From Bacteroidota bacterium (lineage in GTDB: Bacteria; Bacteroidota; Bacteroidia; Bacteroidales; Dysgonomonadaceae): a DNA stretch of 64,000 nucleotides. The translations under genes and the position numbers were made by a program. The notes beneath the pieces were generated by a model, which saw nothing but the letters and a program-made list of their open reading frames with translations, made no database searches and was not told the origin of the DNA. Shown here piece after piece: positions 1 through 8,973 of the stretch. Within the stretch, counting starts at the first letter, position 1, and every line of letters starts with the position of its first letter. Where the stretch lies: contig JAEZGN010000005.1 of assembly GCA_023437305.1 (NCBI GenBank), forward strand, positions 1-64,000, written 5' to 3'.

Positions 1-2142
1 AGCTTTCACCGAAATATTTCCGGTTGTTCCTCCTACACATACATATGCCGAAGTAGCCTTAGGATCGAGATCTAAAGGTGGAGCCGTATAAACAATCGTT
101 GTATCACCAATAACACAAGCGGTAGAACTATTATCTGTTAATATACCTAGCACATAAGTTCCTGGTGCGGAGAAAGTAAAGGATCCGCCGGGGGCAATTA
201 CCGTTTTATCATATCCCGTAGGACCACTAGTTAAGCGGTAATATGTAGTTGTAGGATTGCCTTTATATGTTATAGTACCTCTTGGAGTTATTTTCATCCC
301 CGAACAAGTTTGTTGACTAGTATATCCAAGATCCTTATAGTTATATATGCCCGGATTATTGAACGTCGTAATAACAGGATTTCCGCAACCATGATTCACT
401 GTGAGAGTGTAAGTTCCCGGAGGTAAGTTTGTTGTAGGCATAGTATAAGAGGCAGATGATGATGTCATAGTTTCCGATTGTGTAACATATCCAGTCGGTC
501 CTGTTATTGTTAGAGTCGTTCCTATTGGCCAGCCTGCATTTGCGGATATATATAAGCGTCCTTTATCTACTGTACATTTATCGTCGTACCAATTGCTTGT
601 GCTCAATGCATAACTTGTCGGTAGTGTGGATGCTATATTACGTGTAGTAGTATAAGTAAATCCATCAGCATAAACTGCGGTGAATGTATATGTTTTTCCA
701 TACTCTAAAGGGCAAGAATAATTAGTCGCAGTATTAGTTAGGGTTTGGGTACATACCACCACATTATTGGGGTCGGTAATAGTCACCTCGACAGGTATAC
801 ACTTATGGGTTCCGGTTGGTAGATAATAAACTAGTTGATAACTGTCACAATCAAATCTATTGGTTGAAAATGAAATGTTCCGGTTTATAGCCGAAATTGA
901 ACTCGTGACTACTGTTCCATTTTGATCTGTACACGTAACTGTATACTGAGTATCATACTCTAATGTCATTATATCATTCGAGTTGACACTGTACAACCAG
1001 TTCGGTTTATCATAAACGATATCTCCCCCTGTTGTTTTTTTTACTACAATATTTAATGGATAACAAAATAATCCATCATAATCCGTCCATGGTTTTACGG
1101 TATATGTATAGTTATTGCAATTGCGATCACGCATAGAATAAGTGAAATAGGTAGGTTTTTTTATATTCGTCGTGAAGCTTTGGGAAATGTCATTACAACC
1201 TTTCAATCGGATATAAATTGCAAGACTGTTTGATGAATAAAAATTAGCTATATTATAAGGAGATATATTCAATAACATCCCGCCGGAGGCAGTGCTGTTC
1301 CAGTCTGACCATTGGGATGGCATCTGCCCGGCAGGAGCTGCCCCTATTTCATACATTCTATCGTTGTAATATCTTTTATAATCAGGATTAGTAGAAATTT
1401 CATTTGAAGAGGCAGTCCATTTTACATATCCACATGAACCTTGAGTATTATCCAAATCGGGGAGAAAAGCAGTCTGAGTAAGGTTACTAAAAGTAGGAAA
1501 TCCAGAAATAGTGCCCAATGTAAAATCTCTTACTGATGTATAACATCCGTCATTTACTTGTACGGTGTAGTTCCCTGCAGGGTAATTCGTGTTAGGAAAT
1601 GTGTAAACGTTTCCACTCTTTGTGGGCGTCACTGTCTGCGGAGTAGCAACCCCTGCGGGTGCCGAGGTAATCGTAAACTCAAAATTTCCACTGCCATTGG
1701 TAACATTCAGCGCAATAATACCTGTCCCACATCCTATATATGATTTACGTGAGACATCAGAATTAAGCGATACTTCCGGTACTTTGTAATTACCTCCTAC
1801 AACCAGATTTGAGAGATTTTTAACCGTACTATACTCACTGTCTATTTTACAAAAAGCCCGAACAGTCAGCTGATATGTACCGGGAGGTATATTTCGCAAC
1901 ACATGATCACTTTGAGGATTTATAGAAAAACCGCCCTCAGAACTAAGTCCGTATTGCACATTAAAAATATTTGTGGTATCTCCTCCTAATGTTACGGTTA
2001 TTTCTCCATTCGACAAACAGGTAGAATTCTTTATTTGTGTACTTACAGTGAAGTTGGGACTACAAGTCTGTGCTCCAATTTGTGACGAGCTAAGTAAACT
2101 TATACACAAACAAGAGAATATATAAATAATTCTTTTTGTCAT
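1..2142 (-). CDS. Large secreted surface protein, C-terminus cut by window edge
   Basis: I translated this by hand: 714 codons from the ATG at 2142 stay open to position 1, so the gene continues outside the window. The product begins with a signal peptide (MTKRIIYIFSCLCISLLSSS, then QIGAQ). It continues as Cys-, Thr- and Tyr-rich beta-sandwich-like sequence with recurring phrases such as PPGTYQLTV, PAGNYTVQVNDGC and PPGTYTLTVNHGC. These resemble the SprB/PKD-like repeats of large Bacteroidetes adhesins and type IX-secreted proteins, whose sorting domain would lie beyond the edge. The start codon overlaps the stop of the upstream gene (ATGA), implying translational coupling. Function is inferred from style only; adhesin or surface-layer protein is my best guess. 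Confidence 0.8.
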   Translation of the reverse strand, partial: MTKRIIYIFSCLCISLLSSSQIGAQTCSPNFTVSTQIKNSTCLSNGEITVTLGGDTTNIFNVQYGLSSEGGFSINPQSDHVLRNIPPGTYQLTVRAFCKIDSEYSTVKNLSNLVVGGNYKVPEVSLNSDVSRKSYIGCGTGIIALNVTNGSGNFEFTITSAPAGVATPQTVTPTKSGNVYTFPNTNYPAGNYTVQVNDGCYTSVRDFTLGTISGFPTFSNLTQTAFLPDLDNTQGSCGYVKWTASSNEISTNPDYKRYYNDRMYEIGAAPAGQMPSQWSDWNSTASGGMLLNISPYNIANFYSSNSLAIYIRLKGCNDISQSFTTNIKKPTYFTYSMRDRNCNNYTYTVKPWTDYDGLFCYPLNIVVKKTTGGDIVYDKPNWLYSVNSNDIMTLEYDTQYTVTCTDQNGTVVTSSISAINRNISFSTNRFDCDSYQLVYYLPTGTHKCIPVEVTITDPNNVVVCTQTLTNTATNYSCPLEYGKTYTFTAVYADGFTYTTTRNIASTLPTSYALSTSNWYDDKCTVDKGRLYISANAGWPIGTTLTITGPTGYVTQSETMTSSSASYTMPTTNLPPGTYTLTVNHGCGNPVITTFNNPGIYNYKDLGYTSQQTCSGMKITPRGTITYKGNPTTTYYRLTSGPTGYDKTVIAPGGSFTFSAPGTYVLGILTDNSSTACVIGDTTIVYTAPPLDLDPKATSAYVCVGGTTGNISVKA

Positions 2143-2681
2143 AATATATTTTTATAAGGTTCGTCTTTAACAAGAACAATAGTCAATGTTCCCTCTAATG
2201 GGAAGTTATAATCACTATTTCCATAAATATCTGGAAACGTAAATGTTGCAGTATTTCCTTCTATAGTCAAAGTGTACAGAGGGGATAAGGAATATGACGA
2301 AGAAAAATTATCTTCTGGTTGTGGATCTATTTCCTTATCAGATTCTTTAGCTGGTAATAGTAACATTCCCTCATTGATTACATTATATTCCGCGAGATTG
2401 TTCCACAGAGTACAAGCAGCTAGCTTTCCCGATTGTATATATACCGATAAGAATATGGGGTGAATGGGAAATGGCAACTTGTTTATCCCCTCTAGAGATG
2501 TGGTATCATTAAAGGTATGCGTCAATACTTCAGCTTTAGTCTCATAGTTACGAACATTTATTGTGACACTATGAAACCGATAGTTTCCATTAGTCTCTTG
2601 TTTTGCATCCTTTACTATATTGTTTTGCGCAAATGCAGAAATGGTGCATACGCAAAATATCAATGCATAAAATATTTTCAT
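2139..2681 (-). CDS. Hypothetical secreted protein, 180 aa
   Basis: The product has a clear signal peptide (MKIFYALIFCVCTISAFAQ) and a short mature part without a domain I recognise. The mature sequence is polar and beta-rich, with an acidic patch around residue 120 (KESDKEIDPQPEDN). It sits 33 bp downstream of the 227-aa secreted protein and overlaps the large surface protein by 4 bp (ATGA), so the three are almost certainly co-transcribed and probably exported together. It may be an accessory or chaperone-like partner of the large protein, but nothing in the sequence proves this. Confidence 0.7.
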   Translation of the reverse strand: MKIFYALIFCVCTISAFAQNNIVKDAKQETNGNYRFHSVTINVRNYETKAEVLTHTFNDTTSLEGINKLPFPIHPIFLSVYIQSGKLAACTLWNNLAEYNVINEGMLLLPAKESDKEIDPQPEDNFSSSYSLSPLYTLTIEGNTATFTFPDIYGNSDYNFPLEGTLTIVLVKDEPYKNIL

Positions 2682-2714
2682 AATTTACTAATCTTTATTT
2701 TTTACAAACTATTG

Positions 2715-3398
2715 TTATTTAACCTTAAAAACAATGTTCATAAACGTTTTTTCGGAATAAGTAAATTGCGTGAAAAGTTTGTATTTCAAAATCCCTGTAT
2801 TACTCAATGTGATATTCTGGAAAACCGTATTATCATAATAAGGAATGAAATACTCTAAGTCATTACTTGCTAACACAGGTAAAGTTGTTGCACCCGCACC
2901 CTTGATAGACGACGCTGAATTAGTTAGTTCGAATTGTTCTCTGTAAAGAGTATATAAGTCAATAGTAAACTCTTGTGTAACTGAATTATAAGATGGATCT
3001 GCGGTATCTGTCGGTAGCACAATAGATGGCATATAAAAGAATTTAGGTGTAACTGCTGAAACTTCCGCAAAAAGTTTTATCCATTTAGTCCCATCATTAT
3101 AATAATATCCGGGGGTTACATCGTTTATCGTAGCGGTGTTATACACAGTCATCCCTGCTACATGCGCTAATAAAGGAGAAAATGATGTTGTTGATGAAAG
3201 TGAAACGCGTGGCAGCAGTAACCCTTTTGTAGAACTGTGGTCGGAATTCTCCTGTAAATCGAGTAACGCGTTTGAGTTTGGTTCATTTCCTGAACCGATG
3301 GTTACCTGTCCTCGTAATAAGGAAGAAGCTCCTAACATTATAACTATGAATAATGTTTTCAGTTTGCTTCTTTTTAGTTTGAAGTTTGTTTGTTTCAT
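2715..3398 (-). CDS. Secreted protein of the Bacteroidetes surface/tail-fibre-like type
   Basis: 227 aa with a basic N-terminus and a signal sequence ending near LLRGQ. The mature start VTIGSGNEPNSNALLDLQEN, followed by KGLLLPRVSLSS and TVYNTATINDVTPGYYYNDG, is a signature I know from many Bacteroidetes secreted proteins encoded beside large surface or T9SS cargo proteins, some annotated as tail-fibre- or collagen-like. The C-terminal 120 residues are not recognised. It is the first gene of a three-gene minus-strand operon. The upstream non-coding region contains an inverted-repeat segment that may affect its expression. Family assignment is by motif memory; the function is unknown. Confidence 0.7.
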   Translation of the reverse strand: MKQTNFKLKRSKLKTLFIVIMLGASSLLRGQVTIGSGNEPNSNALLDLQENSDHSSTKGLLLPRVSLSSTTSFSPLLAHVAGMTVYNTATINDVTPGYYYNDGTKWIKLFAEVSAVTPKFFYMPSIVLPTDTADPSYNSVTQEFTIDLYTLYREQFELTNSASSIKGAGATTLPVLASNDLEYFIPYYDNTVFQNITLSNTGILKYKLFTQFTYSEKTFMNIVFKVK

Positions 3399-4072
3399 TT
3401 AGTAGATGTTTTAGTTTTATAATGAAATAATTAATCACTCATTTTTTGTTTATATAATCCTATCCCGTATAAAAACTTCAATACCCTATATTTCCTTCCG
3501 AATACTTTCACAAGCAGCGGTTGAAAATAAATGGGATGATAACAAATATTAAAGACAAACAAGTGGTTACCCCATTTTATAGGGTATTGAAACTTTTGTA
3601 TGGGGATATATAGTTCGTGTAAATGTCTGAAGTGGAAAAGAAACATTATGCTATAATTTATTTTTCTAAAGTTTGCTATCTCATTGATTTTTTTTCATTA
3701 ATCATTAAATATAAACTATGTAGCAAAGAAAGAAACTATCGTATAGGGTGTATTTTTAACAGGAGATATTTTTTTTTAAAAATCTTATCTTATTTGTAAT
3801 TATACTGTTAATGTCTTCTGTAACAGATCTATTTAATGATGCAAAATAAATTTGGTTTGTTGTTTGCGAACACGTCTCATCTCTTTTTCTCTTGTTGTTT
3901 ATGTCTTCAATATATAGTATAGCTTTTGCTATGTAGATAGTTTAATAGATCAACCGTAAAAGTTTACAATAAAATATTGTAATAAATCTCTAGAGTATAC
4001 CCTCTATAGTCTTCCTAAACAAAGAACAGCTATATATTTTGTGATATATAGCTATTTATAATTGCTGTATTG
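3399..4072. other. Non-coding region upstream of surface-protein operon
   Basis: About 670 bp with no convincing gene. It contains the 30-bp inverted repeats at 3461-3608, plus looser copies of their core (TATAGGGT near 3742 and ATACCCTCTATA near 3994). I saw no exact TAnnTTTG element pointing toward the operon; a one-base-short version (TTATTTTGCATC on the minus strand) lies near 3845-3860. Confidence 0.5.
3461..3608. repeat. Imperfect ~30-bp inverted repeat flanking an 87-bp segment
   Basis: The left arm (3461-3490) and right arm (3578-3608) are inverted copies. They share a perfect 14-bp core (TTCAATACCCTATA at 3477-3490, TATAGGGTATTGAA at 3578-3591) and about 24 of 30 matching positions overall. 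The arms lie in the leader region of the surface-protein operon. They could be a long RNA hairpin, a remnant of a small mobile element, or recombination sites for an invertible segment. Confidence 0.6.
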
Positions 4073-4146
4073 TGATCCCGATTGGATTCGAACCAATGAC
4101 CCACAGCTTAGAAGGCTGTTGCTCTATCCAGCTGAGCTACGGGACC
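4073..4146 (-). tRNA. tRNA-Arg (anticodon UCU)
   Basis: The minus strand folds as a complete 74-nt cloverleaf. The acceptor GGTCCCG pairs with CGGGATC, the D-arm is GCTCAGCTGGATAGAGC, the anticodon stem ACAGC/GCTGT closes the loop CTTCTAA with anticodon TCT, and the T-arm is TTGGTTCGAATCCAA. CCA is not encoded, as is usual in Bacteroidetes. It decodes AGA. Confidence 0.95.
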
Positions 4147-4335
4147 TCACCTTTTGCTTTTAAGCGAGTGCAAAGATAGTACTTTTTACAAAAAGAAAAA
4201 GACTTTATTTCAAAAGTTTTCATTTTTTAGCAGTTGAATAAATTAGGATAATGTAAATCAAATCTTTATGACAGTCTATATGTAAAAGATTATCAAAAGA
4301 CAAGAGATAAAGTCAATCGTTTATTTTATTCATAT

Positions 4336-4343
4336 TATATTTG
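4336..4343 (+). promoter_or_regulatory. Bacteroidetes -7 element (TATATTTG)
   Basis: An exact TAnnTTTG match lies 25 bp before the ATG of the glyoxalase-fold gene. No good -33 TTTG is visible at the right distance. Confidence 0.5.
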
Positions 4344-4368
4344 TATTCTTATTAATAGAAAAAGAATT

Positions 4369-4749
4369 ATGGAAATAAAAGGAAGATTTGATCATTTCAA
4401 CATAAATGTAACAGACTTAGATAAAAGCATTAGTTTTTATCAGAAAGCATTGGGATTGACCGAAATAAGACGTAAAGTGGCATCAGATGGTTCATTTACG
4501 CTTGTGTACTTAGGTGATGGGGTTAGTCCTTTTTCTTTAGAGTTAACATGGTTGAGAGACCACCCACAAGCATATGAATTGGGCGAAAATGAAAGCCATT
4601 TGTGTATAAGAGTAGATGGTGATTATGATAAAATAAGAGAATATCATAGAGAGATGGGGTGCGTATGTTACGAAAATCATAGCATGGGACTTTATTTTAT
4701 AAATGACCCCGATGATTACTGGATTGAAGTTTTGTCTATCAATAGATGA
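4369..4749 (+). CDS. gloA: VOC/glyoxalase I family protein
   Basis: 126 aa, the length of a bacterial glyoxalase I (lactoylglutathione lyase). It shows the paired beta-alpha-beta-beta-beta VOC modules: FDHFNINVTDLDKSISFYQ in the first half and SHLCIRVDGDYDKIREYH in the second. The four positions that bind the metal in glyoxalase I are occupied by His9, Glu58, His77 and Glu120, so a lyase-type active site looks intact. The usual role is detoxification of methylglyoxal through its hemithioacetal. Bacteroidetes often lack glutathione, so the true thiol cofactor is uncertain. It is monocistronic with its own -7 element, and a second promoter separates it from the next gene. Confidence 0.85.
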   Translation: MEIKGRFDHFNINVTDLDKSISFYQKALGLTEIRRKVASDGSFTLVYLGDGVSPFSLELTWLRDHPQAYELGENESHLCIRVDGDYDKIREYHREMGCVCYENHSMGLYFINDPDDYWIEVLSINR

Positions 4750-4823
4750 TATATTTTAAATAATTAATTAATACAAATTAATATTGATATATTAGTTTTT
4801 GTTAAACAAATATACATTTATAT

Positions 4824-4831
4824 TATCTTTG
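4824..4831 (+). promoter_or_regulatory. Bacteroidetes -7 element (TATCTTTG)
   Basis: An exact TAnnTTTG match lies 25 bp before the start of the CNNM/CorC-type gene and probably drives the three-gene operon to 8455. Confidence 0.55.
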
Positions 4832-4856
4832 TAGCTATTACCATTCATATAAAAAT

Positions 4857-6200
4857 ATGGACATTGTCATATCGATACTAATTACACTTTTATTTGTTTT
4901 TCTTAATGGTTTTTTTGTTGCAGCCGAATTTGCAATTGTCAAAGTAAGATCTTCTCAACTGGAACTGAAAGCTCAGGCAGGGAGTCGTGTTGCAATTCTC
5001 TCGAAGCGTATAGTTTCTCATCTTGATGCATATCTTGCAGCTACTCAGTTTGGTATTACTATTGCCAGTCTGGCTTTAGGATGGATTGGAGAGCCTGTTG
5101 TTTCTAAAATAATAAAAGAATTGATAGGACTATTCGGATTAGAACTTGCTCCGAATATTCTTTCTACTATTTCTCTCATTACAGCGTTTGTTATTATTAC
5201 TATACTCCACATTGTTTTAGGTGAATTAGCTCCTAAATCATTAGCAATACAGCGATCGGAACAAACAACATTGGCTGTAGCATATCCTTTGCATGCTTTT
5301 TATTGGTTGTGCCGCCCATTTATCTGGATGCTAAATGGTATTGCTAATTTTATACTTAAGCTAGTCGGGCTACATAGTGTTTCGGAGCAAGAAGTGTATA
5401 GTAGCGATGAGCTTCGCTATCTTGTAGATCAGGCAAAAGAAAGCGGAAATGTAGATAGTGCCGAATTTGATATAATTCAAAATGCTTTTGATTTTTCAGA
5501 GCGCACAGCACGTCAGATAATGGTGCCTCGCACTCAAGTTGTGGCTATTGATGCTAACGACTATGACGAGAAGACCCTCGAATTTGTAATAGAAGAAGGG
5601 TATTCCCGCATTCCTTGTTATGAAGATAATATAGATAACACGATCGGTGTTGTTCATCTAAAAGATATATTAAAAAAGATGCGGATAAATGGAACTGTAG
5701 ATATACGTTCTATTATTCGTCCTGTTTCATTTACCCCTGAGACCAAAAGGATTGGTCAATTACTGAAAGAATTTCAAGTAAAGCATCAGCAAATAGCAAT
5801 GGTGCTAAATGAATATGGTGGGGTAGAAGGGGTTATCACGATGGAAGATATTCTCGAAGAATTGGTAGGTGAGATTCAAGATGAGTATGACAATGAAATT
5901 CCTTTTGTAGAACAAACAGGAGATAATACATATTCTGTAATTGCCACGGCAGCTATATCCGATATAAATGACGAACTACCACATCCTATCGATAAGGATA
6001 AGCAATACGATACATTGGCCGGTTACTTAATAGATAAGTTTGGTCGTATTCCTAATACTCACGATAAGCTTGAAGCCGAAGACTATCAGTTTACTGTAGT
6101 AAAGAAGAATAAGGCTTCGATAGTTTTAGTGCAACTCAAAGACTTGGCTCAAGATGAAGAATCTGAAGATACAGAGCAAGCCAGAACATCTCAGATCTGA
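4857..6200 (+). CDS. Hemolysin C / CNNM-CorC family membrane protein
   Basis: 447 aa. The N-terminal DUF21/CNNM domain (about residues 1-190) has four hydrophobic segments and the family phrase NGFFVAAEFAIVKVR. It is followed by two CBS domains (about 215-335, including MVPRTQV and GVVHLKDIL) and a C-terminal CorC/HlyC domain (about 345-430, DTLAGYLIDKFGRIP). Proteins of this type are linked to Mg2+ or other divalent cation export, and in flavobacteria the related GldE is linked to gliding; hemolytic activity is a historical label. It is the first gene of an operon, 13 bp before tgt. The family is certain, the transported ion is not. Confidence 0.85.
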   Translation: MDIVISILITLLFVFLNGFFVAAEFAIVKVRSSQLELKAQAGSRVAILSKRIVSHLDAYLAATQFGITIASLALGWIGEPVVSKIIKELIGLFGLELAPNILSTISLITAFVIITILHIVLGELAPKSLAIQRSEQTTLAVAYPLHAFYWLCRPFIWMLNGIANFILKLVGLHSVSEQEVYSSDELRYLVDQAKESGNVDSAEFDIIQNAFDFSERTARQIMVPRTQVVAIDANDYDEKTLEFVIEEGYSRIPCYEDNIDNTIGVVHLKDILKKMRINGTVDIRSIIRPVSFTPETKRIGQLLKEFQVKHQQIAMVLNEYGGVEGVITMEDILEELVGEIQDEYDNEIPFVEQTGDNTYSVIATAAISDINDELPHPIDKDKQYDTLAGYLIDKFGRIPNTHDKLEAEDYQFTVVKKNKASIVLVQLKDLAQDEESEDTEQARTSQI

Positions 6201-6213
6201 ATAGAAAAATAGA

Positions 6214-7344
6214 ATGGATTTTGAACTTCAATATACCGATGATCAGTCTAGTGCTCGCGCAGGGTTGATAACGACAGATCATGGACAAATAGAGACTCCT
6301 ATATTCATGCCCGTGGGAACGCAAGGTGCTGTAAAGGCCGTTCATATGACTGAACTGGAGAATGATATACAGGCGCAAATAATTTTAGGAAATACATACC
6401 ATCTGTATTTACGTCCGGGGTTAGATATTTTACAACAAGCCGGAGGTTTACATAAATTTAATAGTTGGAGTAAGCCTATTTTGACCGATAGTGGAGGTTT
6501 TCAGGTTTTTTCTTTAGCTCATAATAGAAAGCTTACCGAAGAAGGTGCCATTTTTCGCTCTCATATCGATGGCTCTAAACATGTATTTACCCCTGAATAT
6601 GTGATGGATATAGAACGTACTATAGGGGCTGATATAATGATGGCATTCGATGAATGTACACCTGGCGATGCAGACTATACTTATGCAAAAAAATCGCTTG
6701 ACTTGACAGAACGATGGCTTGATAGATGTATAACACGCTTCAATGAAACCGAATGTGAATACGGCTACAAACAAGCATTATTTCCTATTGTACAGGGATG
6801 TGTATATCCCGATTTACGCAGACGAGCTGCGGAGAATGTAGCGTCTAAAGGTGCAGACGGGAATGCTATTGGAGGGTTAGCTGTTGGAGAACCAACAGAA
6901 AAGATGTACGAAATGATAGAGGTTGTAAATGAGATTTTACCAAAGGATAAACCTCGTTATCTGATGGGGGTAGGTACACCTGCCAATATTCTCGAAGCGA
7001 TAGAGCGTGGAGTAGATATGTTTGACTGTATAATGCCTACACGTAATGGTCGCAATGGACAACTGTTTACCCGTAATGGGATTATGAATATGCGAAATCA
7101 GAAATGGGCTAAAGATTTTTCTGCAATAGAAGAAAATGGAGCTTCATTTGTTGATACTTTGTATACAAAAGCATATCTTCGTCACTTATTTATAACGAAT
7201 GAAATTCTAGCACTACAGATCGCTTCGATACATAATCTGGCTTTTTATTTATGGCTTGTAAAAGAGGCCCGTCAGTATATAATCGCTGGTGATTTTTTGA
7301 GCTGGAAGAGAATGATGATTGAGAATGTTTCAAGACGTTTGTGA
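6214..7344 (+). CDS. tgt: tRNA-guanine transglycosylase (queuosine synthesis)
   Basis: 376 aa, full length. The enzyme exchanges guanine-34 of GUN-anticodon tRNAs for the queuosine precursor. Visible motifs are ILTDSGGFQVFSL with general-base Asp92, the substrate-pocket strand GGLAVGEP, and the nucleophile region MFDCIMPTRNGRNG with Asp271. The Zn site of most bacterial Tgt (CxCxxC plus His) is altered: the three Cys positions read Gly309, Ser311 and Asp314, while the flanking AYLRHLF with His324 is kept. The gene lies between the CNNM/CorC-type gene (13 bp) and lptG (13 bp); the tgt-lptG pairing is common in Bacteroidetes. Confidence 0.95.
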   Translation: MDFELQYTDDQSSARAGLITTDHGQIETPIFMPVGTQGAVKAVHMTELENDIQAQIILGNTYHLYLRPGLDILQQAGGLHKFNSWSKPILTDSGGFQVFSLAHNRKLTEEGAIFRSHIDGSKHVFTPEYVMDIERTIGADIMMAFDECTPGDADYTYAKKSLDLTERWLDRCITRFNETECEYGYKQALFPIVQGCVYPDLRRRAAENVASKGADGNAIGGLAVGEPTEKMYEMIEVVNEILPKDKPRYLMGVGTPANILEAIERGVDMFDCIMPTRNGRNGQLFTRNGIMNMRNQKWAKDFSAIEENGASFVDTLYTKAYLRHLFITNEILALQIASIHNLAFYLWLVKEARQYIIAGDFLSWKRMMIENVSRRL

Positions 7345-7357
7345 TTAACTGAATAGA

Positions 7358-8455
7358 ATGAAAATACTATCAATACTTGATAAGTACATAATAAAGAAAT
7401 TTTTGGGAACATACATATTCTCAATTATTCTTATTATTTCTATATCCGTAGTGTTTGATATAAACGAACGACTTGATAAGTTTTTAAGCAATAATGCACC
7501 CTTAAAGGCAATCATATTCGACTACTACATGAATTTTGTACCGTATTACACAAATCTTTTCAGCGCATTATTTGTGTTTATTGCGGTAATATTTTTTACA
7601 TCTAAACTTGCTGATAATTCTGAAATTATAGCAATGCTATCGAATGGGATGAGTTTCAAACGATTGATGAAGCCCTATATGATTTCGGCAGGAATTATCG
7701 CTGTAGGATCATTCATTCTAAGTAGTTTTATAATTCCTCCTGCCAACGAAACACGTATAAAATTTCAAAACAAATATATAAAGGATAAGAGTGTCGATTA
7801 TGCAAGTCGTATACAAATGCAGGTTGATAAAGGAGTTATTCTTTATATCGAACGTTTTGATAATAAAACACGACTAGGCTATAATCTTTCTTTAGATAAA
7901 TTCGAAGGCAAAGAGCTGAAATCGAGATTAGTAGCAAGCAGGATAGAATATGATACAGCATATCATTGGGTTCTTAATAATTATTCTATACGTGAATTTC
8001 ATGGCATGAAAGAAAAAATCACAACCGGGACTCGAATAGATACCACCCTAAATGTTATACCGAGTGATTTTCTTGTATCGGTAAATGATTTTGAGCAAAT
8101 GTCAACGCCAAAGCTGTATTCGTATATACAACGACAAAAGGCAAAAGGACTGGCAAATGTTGGGGGGGTAAGTATTACTCAATTTGAGATAGAATTCCAT
8201 AAGAGATTCGCATCAGTATTTTCCGCATTTATACTAACCATAATCGGTGCATCCTTATCAGCCCGTAAAATGAAGGGCGGAATGGGACTTAATATCGGTA
8301 TCGGATTAGGGTTGAGTGTAACTTATATTATGTTTCAGACAGTAAGTTCCTCTTTTGCTGTTTCAGGTACAATGCCGCCAATGCTAGCTGTATGGATACC
8401 GAATATTGTGTTTATGTTTATAGCTGCATATTTATATTCTAAGGCTCCGAATTAA
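7358..8455 (+). CDS. lptG: LptG/LptF-type permease of the LPS exporter
   Basis: 365 aa of the YjgP/YjgQ family. Three hydrophobic segments are at the N-terminus (about 15-35, 55-80 and 100-125), followed by a beta-rich periplasmic domain of about 140 residues and three C-terminal segments (about 280-360). It begins with the characteristic LDKYIIKKFLGTY. In the Lpt complex this permease extracts lipopolysaccharide from the inner membrane using the LptB ATPase. It ends the operon. Bacteroidetes often carry only one or two unlinked copies, so LptF is the alternative name. No clear terminator follows immediately. Confidence 0.85.
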   Translation: MKILSILDKYIIKKFLGTYIFSIILIISISVVFDINERLDKFLSNNAPLKAIIFDYYMNFVPYYTNLFSALFVFIAVIFFTSKLADNSEIIAMLSNGMSFKRLMKPYMISAGIIAVGSFILSSFIIPPANETRIKFQNKYIKDKSVDYASRIQMQVDKGVILYIERFDNKTRLGYNLSLDKFEGKELKSRLVASRIEYDTAYHWVLNNYSIREFHGMKEKITTGTRIDTTLNVIPSDFLVSVNDFEQMSTPKLYSYIQRQKAKGLANVGGVSITQFEIEFHKRFASVFSAFILTIIGASLSARKMKGGMGLNIGIGLGLSVTYIMFQTVSSSFAVSGTMPPMLAVWIPNIVFMFIAAYLYSKAPN

Positions 8456-8648
8456 TATTTGCATTCTTCTTTGTAGACTTTACGAATAATTCTGATTCAC
8501 CATCTCTAAATTTATTTTGTTTTATTTCTGTCATTTGTAATAAGTGATGATTGGAGGTTCTGATATATTAAAATATTCTATGAATTATCTTGTAAGTAGA
8601 AATCAAATATAGCTCAGCACTAAATATCTAATTATTAATAATAAAAAT

Positions 8649-8680
8649 AGAACCTACGAATCTCACGACTCATAGGTTCT
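8649..8680 (-). terminator. Hairpin, likely terminator of the decayed gene
   Basis: AGAACCTA and TAGGTTCT form an 8-bp stem, extended by a further CGA/TCA near-match, around a 10-nt loop. On the minus strand it is followed by CTATTTTTATT-type U-rich sequence; on the plus strand no T-run follows. It lies about 100 bp downstream of the DUF3575-like remnant, so it is probably a leftover of that gene. Confidence 0.5.
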
Positions 8681-8783
8681 CAAAAACTTTTACAAAACTA
8701 CACTACTATCTTGATTGATAGTATATTTTAAGAATGTCTCTTTCTATATTTTCCGTTTTAAGTAGAATTATTGCTATAACTTT

Positions 8784-8909
8784 TATTTCAGATATTCATC
8801 GTAGTGAATATGGGCATAGCCGGCTCCAATATTAAATTTAAAATTCAAACAAGAACTCATTGATAACCATAGCTAATATCGGCTCCATATAGATAACCTT
8901 CGTATGTTT
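8784..8909 (-). pseudogene. Decayed C-terminal fragment of a DUF3575-like gene
   Basis: Reading the minus strand from about 8909 gives TYEGYLYGADISYGYQ and then a stop (8857-8859). One frame over, the similarity resumes as SSCLNFKFNIGAGYAHIHYDEYLK and ends in TAA (8784-8786). Together these match the C-terminal pattern of DUF3575 proteins as I remember it: yEGylyGaGisyGYqW, then a wNlE..iGaGYAyidYdkY stretch. A frameshift near 8858, where the conserved Trp is expected, splits it, and nothing convincing remains upstream. DUF3575 proteins occur near fimbrial and surface loci in Bacteroidales. The identification rests on motif memory. Confidence 0.6.
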
Positions 8910-8973
8910 TATTAAAAAAAATGCAAGACATTTGCTAAGAATCTTATAAAAAATAAAACGAGTCTACCGTAGC

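Noticed and set aside
3431..3646. 71-codon minus-strand ORF across the inverted repeats
   Set aside because: Aromatic- and His-rich random-looking product, no signal or family similarity, and it is largely explained by the repeat segment.
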